Origin: DATGMS01 sp035303945
Lineage (GTDB): Bacteria > Bacteroidota > Bacteroidia > Cytophagales > Cyclobacteriaceae
Length of the DNA: 64,000 nt
NCBI GenBank assembly: GCA_035303945.1
Contig: DATGQZ010000014.1
Coordinates: 1-64,000 of the forward strand
Direction: 5' to 3'
Numbering within the stretch: position 1 is the stretch's first letter; each line of letters opens with the position of its first letter. The position numbers and the translations under genes were made by a program. The notes beneath the pieces were generated by a model. The model was not told where the DNA came from. It worked only from the letters and a program-made list of their open reading frames with translations, and ran no database searches. Shown here piece by piece: positions 23,645 to 32,652 of this stretch.

Positions 23645-25782
23645 GCTTAAAACAAGTATTCACTTTGTTGTGGAACAACAAGGTAGCCATCCTCCTTATC
23701 CCCTTTCTAGTGGCAGTATTGGTGTATGCACTGACTACCAGTATGTCTAGGCAGTACGAAAGCTCCGCAGTGGTATTTACCGAACCCAAATCGAATCGGG
23801 GGGAAACATCCGGCGGTGTGGAACGGATAGATTTTTACACCTCCAACAATCTCTTTGACAATTTGATGTTGTTATTAAAGTCAAGAGAAACCTTAAATGA
23901 AGCTGCTTTAAAACTTCTGGCCCTGCATTTAAGCATAGACCATCCAGATCCTTACATTTTGTCTGACAAGTCGTATGCGGAGCTTCAGGAACATATCCCC
24001 CCTGCCCTAAAACAACAACTTGCCGCTATTGGAGACCCGGGGCAGACTTACCTCAATCTTACAGCCTTTCATCAAGCACATCCCGACTCTGTAGTGGATT
24101 ACCTGTTACGGGAACATCCCCATTATGGTTATGAAGATATTCTAGACAATCTATTCGCTGCCAGAAGATCCTCCAGTGACATGATGGAAGTCAAGCTCAA
24201 ATCGGATGATCCGGCAGTATGCTATTACAGCCTCAAATATATCGTTGAGTCCTTCATGAATAGGTATGGCAACATTAAAGAGCAGGAAAATATTAACACC
24301 ATACAATATTTTGAAGAGCAACTGAGGCTGTCCCAAGACCGTCTAAACAACTCTGAGCTTCAGCTAAAAGAATTTATATCATCTCACCAGATCCTTAATT
24401 ACTATGAGCAAGGCAAGTATTTAGATGTTGCCCAACTGGAACAGGATCAGGATGAAGAAAGAGCCTTACGCCTTGCGGCTGGCACCAAAGCCAATCTGGA
24501 GCAACTGGAAGAGGTGTTTGGGAGTTTTGAAGAAAGGCAGCAGGCCATGAACCGTGTTGATTCCCTGCAAGCGCTCCTCACCAACAAACGTATGGAGCTG
24601 GAAGGCGTAAGTGCCGCACGACCTTCACGAACAGAATCTGCTAACCGCTTGTCTGAGGAAATCAGTCAGCTACAGGTCCAGGTGGAGCAGGCTACAGAGG
24701 ACCTTATTAGCACTACTATGTCGGCACAGGGCATTCCTAGAAAAAACATCCTCGATGAATGGCTACGGCTAAATATCCTTTATAAAGAGCAGGTCGAAGC
24801 CATTGATGTCATGAAAAACAGGAAGGAACAGCTTAGCCAAAGAATTACGGATTTCGCGCCGTTGGGAGCGGAGCTTGCCCGTCTAGAAAGAGAGGTAAAG
24901 GTAAACGAAAACCAATATCTCAGCCTGCTGCACGGCCTAAATCAGGCAAGGCTGCGTCAGTATGATCTAGAGACTACTCCTTCTCAAACCTTAATTGACG
25001 AACCGCTATTTCCTAAAAAACCACTGCCCTCCAAAAGGAAAATTTTGGTGGCCGGCGGTGCCTTGGGTACTGGCTTTATGGTCGTGTCCATGCTATTCAT
25101 GATTGCACTAATGGACTCCACGGTGCGATCAGCGCAACGCGCGCATCAACTTACCGGCTTACCGGTTGCTGCAGCTTGGCCCAACATTTCAACAGCAGGT
25201 GAAACAGTGAAAGATCCCCTGCTGCACACCCGATTGATCAAGCAGTTCTATAATCAGGCTTGGGTGTTTCTTCAACACAACAAGGGTAAGAAAGTACTTG
25301 TTTTTTATAGTATAGAAGCTGGCGAAGGTAAAACCTATCTATTAAAGCAAGCCGCAGAGGAGTTGATACGACAGGGAAAGACGGTTACCGCTATACTGCC
25401 TGAGCGCAGTTCTCAAGGCGCAACACATGATAACATCCAAAGCATCTTTTATTCTGATAGCCGGTTAAATGGGCTTCAATGGCAACAAATCAGAGAAAAA
25501 GCACAAGGTGAGGTCTTGTTGTTTGAACATCCTAACATCCAAATGTCCAATATCCATTTTGATCTGATGAATCAGGCTGATTTGATTGTTTTGGTATTAG
25601 ATGCAAGTCGTCCTTGGAGCAGTTCGGACCAAGCATACCTTGACAACGTTTGCAAAGGGCTCATCCAACCTCAGGTCATCTGGCTGAACAAGATGGCAAA
25701 AGAGGACCTTGAAGACATCAACGGGATCATCCCCAAAAAAAGGGGAAAGATAAGGGCATTCGCTAAGAGGTTGCTGACATAA
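23641..25782 (+). CDS. GumC/Wzz-type polysaccharide co-polymerase with kinase-like domain
   Basis: A 713-residue inner-membrane protein. TM1 (about 14-32) is followed by a Wzz domain, a long periplasmic coiled-coil region (about 220-430) and a second TM (about 475-495) preceded by the proline-rich PLFPKKPLPSKRK. A cytoplasmic P-loop domain of the BY-kinase/MinD type follows, with Walker A SIEAGEGKTYLL (Lys564) and a Walker-B-like segment ADLIVLVLDASRP. The C-terminus (KKRGKIRAFAKRLLT) lacks the tyrosine cluster of BY-kinases, and Walker A' is not obvious, so kinase activity is doubtful. The protein would set chain length and link polymerase to exporter. It overlaps the TolC-like gene by ATGA. 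Confidence 0.87.
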   Translation: MSLKQVFTLLWNNKVAILLIPFLVAVLVYALTTSMSRQYESSAVVFTEPKSNRGETSGGVERIDFYTSNNLFDNLMLLLKSRETLNEAALKLLALHLSIDHPDPYILSDKSYAELQEHIPPALKQQLAAIGDPGQTYLNLTAFHQAHPDSVVDYLLREHPHYGYEDILDNLFAARRSSSDMMEVKLKSDDPAVCYYSLKYIVESFMNRYGNIKEQENINTIQYFEEQLRLSQDRLNNSELQLKEFISSHQILNYYEQGKYLDVAQLEQDQDEERALRLAAGTKANLEQLEEVFGSFEERQQAMNRVDSLQALLTNKRMELEGVSAARPSRTESANRLSEEISQLQVQVEQATEDLISTTMSAQGIPRKNILDEWLRLNILYKEQVEAIDVMKNRKEQLSQRITDFAPLGAELARLEREVKVNENQYLSLLHGLNQARLRQYDLETTPSQTLIDEPLFPKKPLPSKRKILVAGGALGTGFMVVSMLFMIALMDSTVRSAQRAHQLTGLPVAAAWPNISTAGETVKDPLLHTRLIKQFYNQAWVFLQHNKGKKVLVFYSIEAGEGKTYLLKQAAEELIRQGKTVTAILPERSSQGATHDNIQSIFYSDSRLNGLQWQQIREKAQGEVLLFEHPNIQMSNIHFDLMNQADLIVLVLDASRPWSSSDQAYLDNVCKGLIQPQVIWLNKMAKEDLEDINGIIPKKRGKIRAFAKRLLT

Positions 25783-25790
25783 AATTTTTC

Positions 25791-27236
25791 ATGATGTACA
25801 CAGCCAGCGGCAGCAAATCCATTTTAATAATAGCAATAGGATTGGGAATTCTTCTGCTAGCCCTACTGATCTTCTTACTAGAAGATTTTGGGGTGGCTAT
25901 TCCCTTTGTATTGCCGGTGTTAGTCAGCTTTACCATCTATGTTTTTGGCCATCCGCGAAGGGCATTGGATATGACCTTGATCAGCTCTTTTCTAGCTATA
26001 GGTGTTATCCGCTATGTAGGAGACATTCCACTAGGACTTACCGTCGATTTTTTCTTATTATTAGCCGTAGTAGTAGCTATCTTTCATCGTTCGGTAAACC
26101 ATGATTTCAACAAGCTAAATAGGGGCGTGATGTGGTGTGCCGCCCTATGGATGCTATACTGTGTTGCAGAACTTTTCAATCCAGAAGCGGTGAGCTATAT
26201 GGCTTGGATGTATGCAGTAAGGGGTCTAGCGCTGTACACTTTTTTAACAGTTCCTATTACATTGCTTTACGCCAATAGAACAGAGGATCTCGACCGCTTT
26301 ATCAAAATTATCCTTACACTATCTGTTTTGGCAGCCTTATGGGGCCTAAAGCAGTTTTATCTTGGACCCGATTGGGCGGAAAATGCCTGGCTGAATGTCG
26401 GCAAAAACAGAAACACCCATGTGTTATTCGGGGAGCTTAGGATTTTCTCCTTTTTTTCTGACGCGGGGCAGTTTGGGTCTGGCATTGCACACTCCGGAGT
26501 TATTGCCGCTGTAATTGCATTGGGACCATTTGCAGCAAGAACTAGAGTAATAGCCGCCATTTGCGCTATTCTTTTCTTCTTTTTAATGATCCTGTCGGGC
26601 ACTAGAGGGGCGCTCATTGTTCCCGTTGCTGGAATGTTGGTTTATTTATTTGCTTCTAGGAATTTTAAAATTCTTGCGGCAGGATTGATGGTGATGGTCG
26701 CGGCCTATGGTTTTTTGCAATATACTACAATCGCTAATGACATCTACCAAGTTAGGCGGATGCGTACAGCGTTAGACCCTAATGATGCATCCTTGCAAGT
26801 CCGTTTGGCAAATAGGGTCATCATTAAGGATTACTTAAAGGATAAACCTTTTGGAGGAGGAATAGGAACCTCAGGCTCTTGGGGCGAGCGCTTCAGCCCG
26901 GGGACCTTGTTAGCCGATACCCCGAACGATGGTTGGTATGTAAGGGTAAGAGCGGAAACTGGAGTAGTTGGTCTTTATCTTCATGTGGGCATCTTGATAT
27001 ATATTGGAGTAGCAGGGCTCTATAAATGCATGAAAATAAAAGACGAAAAACTCCGTCACAAGTTGCTGGCCTTGCTAGTAGGTTATGCAGGAATAGCAGC
27101 TTCTAGCTACGGTAATCCCTTATTGGGACAAATTCCAACGGGCATTATTTTATATATGTCATGGGCCTATTTATTTATGGCCGAAGATCTCGATCAACAA
27201 GTTGCACAAGCAAAAAACCAGTCTCTTCCCAAATGA
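25791..27236 (+). CDS. O-antigen ligase/polymerase (Wzy-like) membrane protein
   Basis: A 481-residue polytopic protein with about eleven to twelve TM helices. It has the Wzy/WaaL-like arrangement: a large periplasmic loop between later helices carries an arginine-containing RLANRVIIKDYLKDKPFGGG segment followed by DTPNDGWYVRVRAETGVVGL, typical of the Wzy_C domain. It probably polymerises lipid-linked repeat units on the periplasmic face of the inner membrane. The gene follows the co-polymerase by 8 bp and overlaps the next glycosyltransferase by ATGA (27233-27236). An alternative in-frame ATG lies one codon downstream of the first. Confidence 0.85.
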   Translation: MMYTASGSKSILIIAIGLGILLLALLIFLLEDFGVAIPFVLPVLVSFTIYVFGHPRRALDMTLISSFLAIGVIRYVGDIPLGLTVDFFLLLAVVVAIFHRSVNHDFNKLNRGVMWCAALWMLYCVAELFNPEAVSYMAWMYAVRGLALYTFLTVPITLLYANRTEDLDRFIKIILTLSVLAALWGLKQFYLGPDWAENAWLNVGKNRNTHVLFGELRIFSFFSDAGQFGSGIAHSGVIAAVIALGPFAARTRVIAAICAILFFFLMILSGTRGALIVPVAGMLVYLFASRNFKILAAGLMVMVAAYGFLQYTTIANDIYQVRRMRTALDPNDASLQVRLANRVIIKDYLKDKPFGGGIGTSGSWGERFSPGTLLADTPNDGWYVRVRAETGVVGLYLHVGILIYIGVAGLYKCMKIKDEKLRHKLLALLVGYAGIAASSYGNPLLGQIPTGIILYMSWAYLFMAEDLDQQVAQAKNQSLPK

Positions 27237-28210
27237 CTCGTCCATTAGTGTCCATTATCACCATCAACTACAATGGTCTTTCCATTACTTTGGAAATGCT
27301 CCGCTCTTTGCAACAAATTTCCTATCCTAATGTGGAAATTATTGTCGTGGATAATGGATCAAAAGAGGATCCTTCGGATATTGTCCGTGCATTTCCACAG
27401 GTCAAACTTATCCGAAGCTTGGACAATCTTGGCTTCGCAGGCGGAAATAACCTAGGCATCACGGCTGCTCATGGCAAATATATTTTATTTTTGAATAATG
27501 ACACTGAAGTGGAACCGGGCTTCCTAGAGCCTCTAGTGGAACTATTTGAAAATAACCCAAATGCGGGCGTTGCTTCCCCAAAGATCCTTTATTACCATAG
27601 CCTCAACAAGCAAACGATTCAATATGCCGGTTCTACAGGTATAAATCCCTATACGGGCAGAGGATCAAAGATAGGATCGTTTGAACAGGATCATGGCCAA
27701 TATGATGAGGCAAGGGTAACCGCTTTGGGACATGGCGCTGCGATGATGATCCCTATGGAAGTCGTAAAAAAAGTTGGACTAATGCCGGATATCTTTTTCT
27801 TGTACTACGAAGAACATGACTGGTTTGAAATGATCAAGCGTGCCGGTTATCGAATCTGGTATGTCGGCACTTCGGTTGTTTACCATAAAGAATCAATGAC
27901 AGTCGGCCCGAATTCACCCTTAAAAATATACTACATGACCAGGGGAAGGCTGTTATTTACCAGGAGGAACTCAAGGGGTGTTAAACGTCTGACAAGCCTA
28001 TTGTTCTTCCTTTTACTCTCCTTCCCTAAAAATGTACTTTCTTACATCGTAAGACGAGATTTTGCACTTGTCAAGGCATTTGTGGACGGGAGTATTTGGC
28101 ATCTATCGCATGCAGACGTCAGCCAGACTCCGCAGCTAATGCATAGGAACGGAAAACCACCAATGGTGGTCAACACGGCTGTACCTGATCTTAAATACCT
28201 GAAGAAATAA
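27233..28210 (+). CDS. Glycosyltransferase family 2 (rhamnosyltransferase-like)
   Basis: A 325-residue GT-A enzyme. The ATG at 27233 overlaps the preceding stop (ATGA) and puts the catalytic domain at the very start: PLVSIITINYNGLSITLEML, IIVVDNGSKED, and the metal-binding ILFLNNDTEVEPGF (DxE/D). The C-terminal half contains GAAMMIPMEVVKKVG and FFLYYEEHDWFEMIKRAGY, characteristic of the rhamnosyltransferase-like GT2 group. A longer frame exists back to 27161, but its 24 residues overlap the polymerase gene and lack family similarity. A hydrophobic patch near residues 255-275 may associate with the membrane. It adds a sugar to the lipid-linked repeat unit. Confidence 0.9.
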   Translation: MTRPLVSIITINYNGLSITLEMLRSLQQISYPNVEIIVVDNGSKEDPSDIVRAFPQVKLIRSLDNLGFAGGNNLGITAAHGKYILFLNNDTEVEPGFLEPLVELFENNPNAGVASPKILYYHSLNKQTIQYAGSTGINPYTGRGSKIGSFEQDHGQYDEARVTALGHGAAMMIPMEVVKKVGLMPDIFFLYYEEHDWFEMIKRAGYRIWYVGTSVVYHKESMTVGPNSPLKIYYMTRGRLLFTRRNSRGVKRLTSLLFFLLLSFPKNVLSYIVRRDFALVKAFVDGSIWHLSHADVSQTPQLMHRNGKPPMVVNTAVPDLKYLKK

Positions 28211-28212
28211 CG

Positions 28213-28827
28213 ATGAGCATCATCCAAACGGTTAAACAGCGGCTTTCCGAAAAACAGGAGGCAATGGGCGAGGACCTAAGCACCTGGCAGCTTATACCCC
28301 TACTCATCCAAAGCGGCTTTAGGATCTTATTGGCTAAGTGGTATCTGAGGAAGTGTACATCTATAGGAAAATTGGTCTCCATCAATCATAAGCCTTTAAT
28401 TAAAAACTCTGGTATCATACATCTGGGTGATGAAGTAAGGATATGGTCCAATATCAATAAGACAAAAATTTTTGTGAATAAAGGTGGCGAACTAACCGTC
28501 GGAAGGAACAGTCGGATCAATGGTGTTCATATATCTGTAAGCCAACAGGTACGGATTGGCGACAATGTTAGAATTGCGCCTTATACTATTATTATTGATA
28601 ATGACTTCCACAAAATCGATGACCATTTTTCAGATCAGGGTACCAAGCAGGCTATTGTTATTGAAGATGATGTTTGGATTACCATGAATTGTATGATCAT
28701 GAAGGGCGTGAGAATTGGCAGGGGGGCTGTCGTGGCTGCAGGGGCTGTTGTGACCCGTGACGTGGCGCCTTATAGTGTGGTAGGCGGTGTTCCGGCCAAA
28801 GTCATTAAACAAATAGAAGCGAAATAA
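28213..28827 (+). CDS. Hexapeptide-repeat (left-handed beta-helix) acyltransferase
   Basis: A 204-residue O-acetyltransferase-like protein. The N-terminal 70 residues are helical. From about residue 80 the sequence shows imperfect hexapeptide turns (VGRNSRINGVHISVS, IGDNVRIAPYTIII) and the closing coil IGRGAVVAAGAVVTRDVAPYSVVGGVPAKVI, which is the CatB/WcaF/NodL-type signature; the DNDFHKID segment supplies the likely catalytic histidine. It starts 2 bp after the previous stop and lies within the glycosyltransferase operon, so it probably decorates the repeat unit with an acetyl or similar group. Confidence 0.88.
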   Translation: MSIIQTVKQRLSEKQEAMGEDLSTWQLIPLLIQSGFRILLAKWYLRKCTSIGKLVSINHKPLIKNSGIIHLGDEVRIWSNINKTKIFVNKGGELTVGRNSRINGVHISVSQQVRIGDNVRIAPYTIIIDNDFHKIDDHFSDQGTKQAIVIEDDVWITMNCMIMKGVRIGRGAVVAAGAVVTRDVAPYSVVGGVPAKVIKQIEAK

Positions 28828-28836
28828 ATAGGACGC

Positions 28837-29979
28837 ATGAGGATTGGAATCGAAGCTCAACGGATCTTTAGAAAAGAGAAGCATGGCATGGACATGATGG
28901 CCGTGGAGCTAATCCAAAACCTTCAAAAGCTTGATCATATCAACGATTACTTTGTGTTTGTCAACCCAGATGAGGATTCCGCAATCATTCAGCCAAGCGC
29001 TAACTTTCATATTGTGCCCCTGCAGCGGAGTCCATATCCCATTTGGGAGCAATATTTTTTAGCAAAGGCTGTAAAAGCATACCGTATCGACATTTTACAT
29101 TGTACCAGCAATACGGCTCCGCTCATCCTTGATATCCCATTGATCCTTACGCTGCATGATATTATATATTTGGAAAAAATACCATGGAGATCCGGTAGCT
29201 GGTATCAGCGAATGGGGAATCTTTACAGACGCTGGAATGTACCTTTAATTGTAAAGAAAGCTGCAAAAATACTTACGGTATCGAAATTTGAAGAAAAGAG
29301 AATCAGGAACCACTTCGGACTTCCTCCGGGTAAAATCGACGTGTTGTACAACGGTATAGGAAAACACTTTCGGCTGCTGGATCCCGCAACATCCGAAGCC
29401 AAAGTAAGACAGCTTGGACTACCCAAGCCTTACGCATTATTTCTCGGAAATACTGATCCCAAAAAAAATTTGTATGGACTTATCAAAGCCTTAAAGAACC
29501 TATATGAGCAAGGTGAACTCAACATAAATTGTGTGATTACTGATCTAAGCGAAGAAGTACTGATACCCGTGCTCAAGGAATTAGATGCAGAAGCCATACA
29601 AAGCAGAATCCACCTCACCGGCTATGTAGCCAATAAAAAAATGCCTTACCTCTATAACAATGCTCTGTTCTTCCTGTACATCTCAATAAGGGAAAGCTTT
29701 GGGCTGCCCATTCTGGAGGCCATGGCCTGTGGCTGTCCGGTTATAACATCTAATACCTCTTCTATGCCAGAAGTTGCTGGTGACGCTGCCTGCTTAGTGG
29801 ATCCCACTGATGATCGTGCCATTAGTCAGGCCATGAAGGAGTTGATAAAAAATCCAGATCTGCGGAAGGACTTAGTTGCTAAGGGCCTTCAACGTCCCGC
29901 GTCGTTCAGTTATAGTAAAAGGGTTGAAAAGATCATCAACATTTACCGACAGGTGTACCAACAGGCTTATGAGCGATAG
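28837..29979 (+). CDS. Glycosyltransferase family 4
   Basis: A 380-residue GT-B retaining glycosyltransferase. The N-terminal domain begins MRIGIEAQRIFRKEKHGMD, with the LTLHDIIYLE and KILTVSKFEEKRI segments. The C-terminal domain has LFLGNTDPKKNLYGLI and the nucleotide-sugar-binding motif ESFGLPILEAMACGCPVITS followed by SSMPEVAGDAACLVDP. It lies 9 bp after the acyltransferase gene and overlaps the flippase gene by 11 bp. It adds a hexose or similar sugar to the lipid-linked repeat in the cytoplasm; donor and linkage cannot be read from the sequence. Confidence 0.92.
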   Translation: MRIGIEAQRIFRKEKHGMDMMAVELIQNLQKLDHINDYFVFVNPDEDSAIIQPSANFHIVPLQRSPYPIWEQYFLAKAVKAYRIDILHCTSNTAPLILDIPLILTLHDIIYLEKIPWRSGSWYQRMGNLYRRWNVPLIVKKAAKILTVSKFEEKRIRNHFGLPPGKIDVLYNGIGKHFRLLDPATSEAKVRQLGLPKPYALFLGNTDPKKNLYGLIKALKNLYEQGELNINCVITDLSEEVLIPVLKELDAEAIQSRIHLTGYVANKKMPYLYNNALFFLYISIRESFGLPILEAMACGCPVITSNTSSMPEVAGDAACLVDPTDDRAISQAMKELIKNPDLRKDLVAKGLQRPASFSYSKRVEKIINIYRQVYQQAYER

Positions 29980-31297
29980 AAAATATTGGTTAAGGAGCGG
30001 ATTTTATACTATGCTCCACCGCGGCATCAATTTTATCCTCGGCTTCGTCGGATTTATGATCCTGATTAGAATATTTACTCCCGCCGAATTTGGCGTGTGG
30101 GTATTGTTTATTTCTATTATAGCCATTGTAGAAATGAGCCGCAATGGCTTTTTACAAAATGGCATGATCAAATTCCTGATCAACCAAAGTGAAAGCCAAG
30201 AGCGGAAAATCCAAATGGCAGCTTTAATTTTAAACGCGGGCTTGACCTTTTTATTAATGGTAGTTTTGGCACTGTTGGCGATGCCACTTGAAAAGTTGTT
30301 AAATGCTCCGGGATTAGCAAGCCTGCTCTACATCTATCTTTTAATACTTCCGTTATTGATATTTCATACCCATAATCTTATTCTGATGCAGGCCAAGTTT
30401 GACTTCAGGGCCTATTTTTTTGCGGGCATTGCCAAAAGCCTCCCTTTTTTTTTGGTCATCCTAACATATCATTTGACGGGTCAGCCCACCACATTAACGA
30501 GATTGGCCTGGTTACAAAATTTGACCTTTGCCATGGCTATGGGGGTATCTTTTTATCAGGTAAGGCGCTATCTTAAAATCGCTTGGGAGTGGTCCAGCCA
30601 AAGTATTAGTCAAGTATTTCATTTTGGCAAGTTTGTATTTGGAACCAATCTGGTCTCAATGCTGACTGCAAGCTTGGACAAGTTTCTACTCGGTATGTTG
30701 CTTTCACCCGTCCAAGTCGCCATAGCCAATTCGGCCAGCCGGGTGATCAACATGATCGAAATCCCCGTCAACTCCATAGCTTCGATTGCTTACCCCAAGG
30801 CTTCAGCAGCACATGAAGCACATCAGCGCGAAGAGGTGGCCCACATCTATCACAATACCATAGGGATGATGTTGAGCTTGACCCTGCCCTTTGCCCTTAT
30901 ATGCTTGGTTTTTGCGGAGTCAATTATCAAGATCATTGCTGGAACAGCGTATCTAGATGCCGCACCTTTTTTGAGGATTTTAGCGCTGATGTGTCTGCTT
31001 AGTCCCTATGACAGACAGTCGGGCGTCATATTAGATGCGATCGGCAAACCCTCCATCAACATGCTGATGGTGTCGGGTACCTTTCTCTACAGTATCGTTT
31101 TTAGCTGGATCCTTATCCAATCCTTCGGGTTATATGGTGCAGCATATGGCATGGTGGCAGCAGTGTTTATTACGGTAGTGATCAAACAAATTATTTTGAC
31201 CCGCTACATACCGGTGAAAATGGAGCTACCATTTATATTAGCAATGAAAAAATACCCGCACTTTGTCCATATCGCAAAAGTGAAATTCCGACTCTAG
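29969..31297 (+). CDS. Oligosaccharide flippase (Wzx-like, MOP superfamily)
   Basis: A 442-residue polytopic protein with about twelve TM helices. It starts with MSDRKYWLRSGFYTMLHRGINFILG, the usual amphipathic entry of polysaccharide flippases, and carries FTPAEFGVWVLFISI after TM1. The ATG at 29969 overlaps the end of the glycosyltransferase gene by 11 bp; a frame extension to 29876 would lie wholly inside that gene and is rejected. It would move the lipid-linked repeat unit across the inner membrane to the Wzy-like polymerase encoded at 25791. It ends 9 bp from the convergent GT2 gene at 31307. Confidence 0.9.
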   Translation: MSDRKYWLRSGFYTMLHRGINFILGFVGFMILIRIFTPAEFGVWVLFISIIAIVEMSRNGFLQNGMIKFLINQSESQERKIQMAALILNAGLTFLLMVVLALLAMPLEKLLNAPGLASLLYIYLLILPLLIFHTHNLILMQAKFDFRAYFFAGIAKSLPFFLVILTYHLTGQPTTLTRLAWLQNLTFAMAMGVSFYQVRRYLKIAWEWSSQSISQVFHFGKFVFGTNLVSMLTASLDKFLLGMLLSPVQVAIANSASRVINMIEIPVNSIASIAYPKASAAHEAHQREEVAHIYHNTIGMMLSLTLPFALICLVFAESIIKIIAGTAYLDAAPFLRILALMCLLSPYDRQSGVILDAIGKPSINMLMVSGTFLYSIVFSWILIQSFGLYGAAYGMVAAVFITVVIKQIILTRYIPVKMELPFILAMKKYPHFVHIAKVKFRL

Positions 31298-31306
31298 CAC
31301 CCAAAA

Positions 31307-32536
31307 TTATTGCTCTTTCCACCGAGCCACGTGGTCAAATTCATGCTTCCGCTTTTCCCAAACTTCATTAATTTCCATGATCTCTTTGTGGCTGGTGGCT
31401 AGAAAGTCTTTATTAGCTTTTTTGATCTTTAACAAGCCCGCCACCTGCCCCATGATAAACAAAGGAACCTTGGGCAAGGCCTGCATTACTTGAGTAGGCG
31501 TATGGTTTAAAATCAAAATGAGAATAAAACCTACAGCAAAGCCAACAAGGCTTAAAGCCAACATTAAAGAAAGAGCAGGCTCCGTTAGCAAAAATATCAA
31601 CAGCAAACATACCGAGCAGAATACAAGTATAAATAACGGCGGCATCAATGTGGTAATGGCGAACCACAACCTGTTCCAATCCATTTTGGCTATACCGGAA
31701 AGCAAGGTTTTCAACACATCCCGGCTATGTCGGAAATAGCTGTTGAGCCACCGGCTTCTTTGTCGACTCACCTGGTCAAAGGAGGCTACCTTTTCATCAA
31801 ATATGATAGCATCTGGAGCGTATGCGATGCGTCGACCCTTGTTTACCAAGAGCAGCTGTAGTGCCTTATCCTCCGCGACCACAACGCCTTTTCGTTTCAA
31901 CTCCTGCATTTCTAAAGCTATAGATAGCTCATAAAGATCTTTCCTGACGGACATGCCAGAACCGGCAATTACGGATGATGATCCTAAAGTAAAGGGGACT
32001 AGCCTTACGGTGTAATCATAAAAATATTCTCCCATCGCGTCTAAAGCTGCATAGGTGGAGTCCATATTTTTTGCTATTCTTTTGCCTTGTACTGCCGAAT
32101 ATCCGAGTGAATGATACCGATCCAGTACGGCCAAAAAATGAGAAGGCACCAAATTGTCAGGATCAAATATAGCTACATGACTGTGATGTCCCTTCATTTG
32201 CGTCAACACATACTGCACGGACGCCACCTTGGAATGTAAAGGAGTGGGTGTTTGCAGTATCGTTAGGCGCGTATCTTCCAATGGTGGAATCACCTTCTCC
32301 ACATTGTCAGCCACAAGATAAATATGGAAGTGAGGGTAGTGTTGCGCCAGCAGAGAACGGACCAATGGCCAGACAATATCTACCTCTTTATAGACAGTAA
32401 TAATGCATGCAAAATCAGACTGCATATTTCCTTTCGCCGCCAACTTCACATTGCTAAATAGACTAAGGATAGAGGATCCCAGGGGGAACAGCAGGTAAAA
32501 GCAACAAATGTAAGCTATTATCTCGAAAACAATCAA
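31307..32536 (-). CDS. Membrane glycosyltransferase family 2 (cellulose-synthase-like)
   Basis: A 409-residue GT2 enzyme with an N-terminal TM helix (about 3-23) and two to three C-terminal TM helices (about 290-365). Catalytic features are ACIITVYKEVDIVWPLVRSL, the metal-binding HVAIFDPDNLVPSHF (DxD), a VVAEDKALQLLL segment with the catalytic ED, and the (Q/R)xxRW motif as QRSRWLNSYFRH. This is the arrangement of processive or inverting membrane glycosyltransferases. It is transcribed against the main operon and is probably expressed from its own promoter in the 116-bp gap before the divergent gene at 32653. Confidence 0.9.
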   Translation of the reverse strand: MIVFEIIAYICCFYLLFPLGSSILSLFSNVKLAAKGNMQSDFACIITVYKEVDIVWPLVRSLLAQHYPHFHIYLVADNVEKVIPPLEDTRLTILQTPTPLHSKVASVQYVLTQMKGHHSHVAIFDPDNLVPSHFLAVLDRYHSLGYSAVQGKRIAKNMDSTYAALDAMGEYFYDYTVRLVPFTLGSSSVIAGSGMSVRKDLYELSIALEMQELKRKGVVVAEDKALQLLLVNKGRRIAYAPDAIIFDEKVASFDQVSRQRSRWLNSYFRHSRDVLKTLLSGIAKMDWNRLWFAITTLMPPLFILVFCSVCLLLIFLLTEPALSLMLALSLVGFAVGFILILILNHTPTQVMQALPKVPLFIMGQVAGLLKIKKANKDFLATSHKEIMEINEVWEKRKHEFDHVARWKEQ

Positions 32537-32652
32537 TGCCTAAAAATTTGGATGGATGCTCAAGGCAAAATTAGTGAGCTTTTCTGATTTTATTTCTATT
32601 CATCTTCTTTAAAATCAAAGGACAATGTCTAATTTTATATAAGTATTGTGAT

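Noticed and set aside
27161..27232. Upstream extension of the GT2 gene
   Set aside because: Lies inside the polymerase gene. The ATG at 27233 in an ATGA overlap is the usual operon arrangement.
29876..29968. Upstream extension of the flippase gene
   Set aside because: Overlaps the preceding glycosyltransferase by about 100 bp and lacks flippase similarity.
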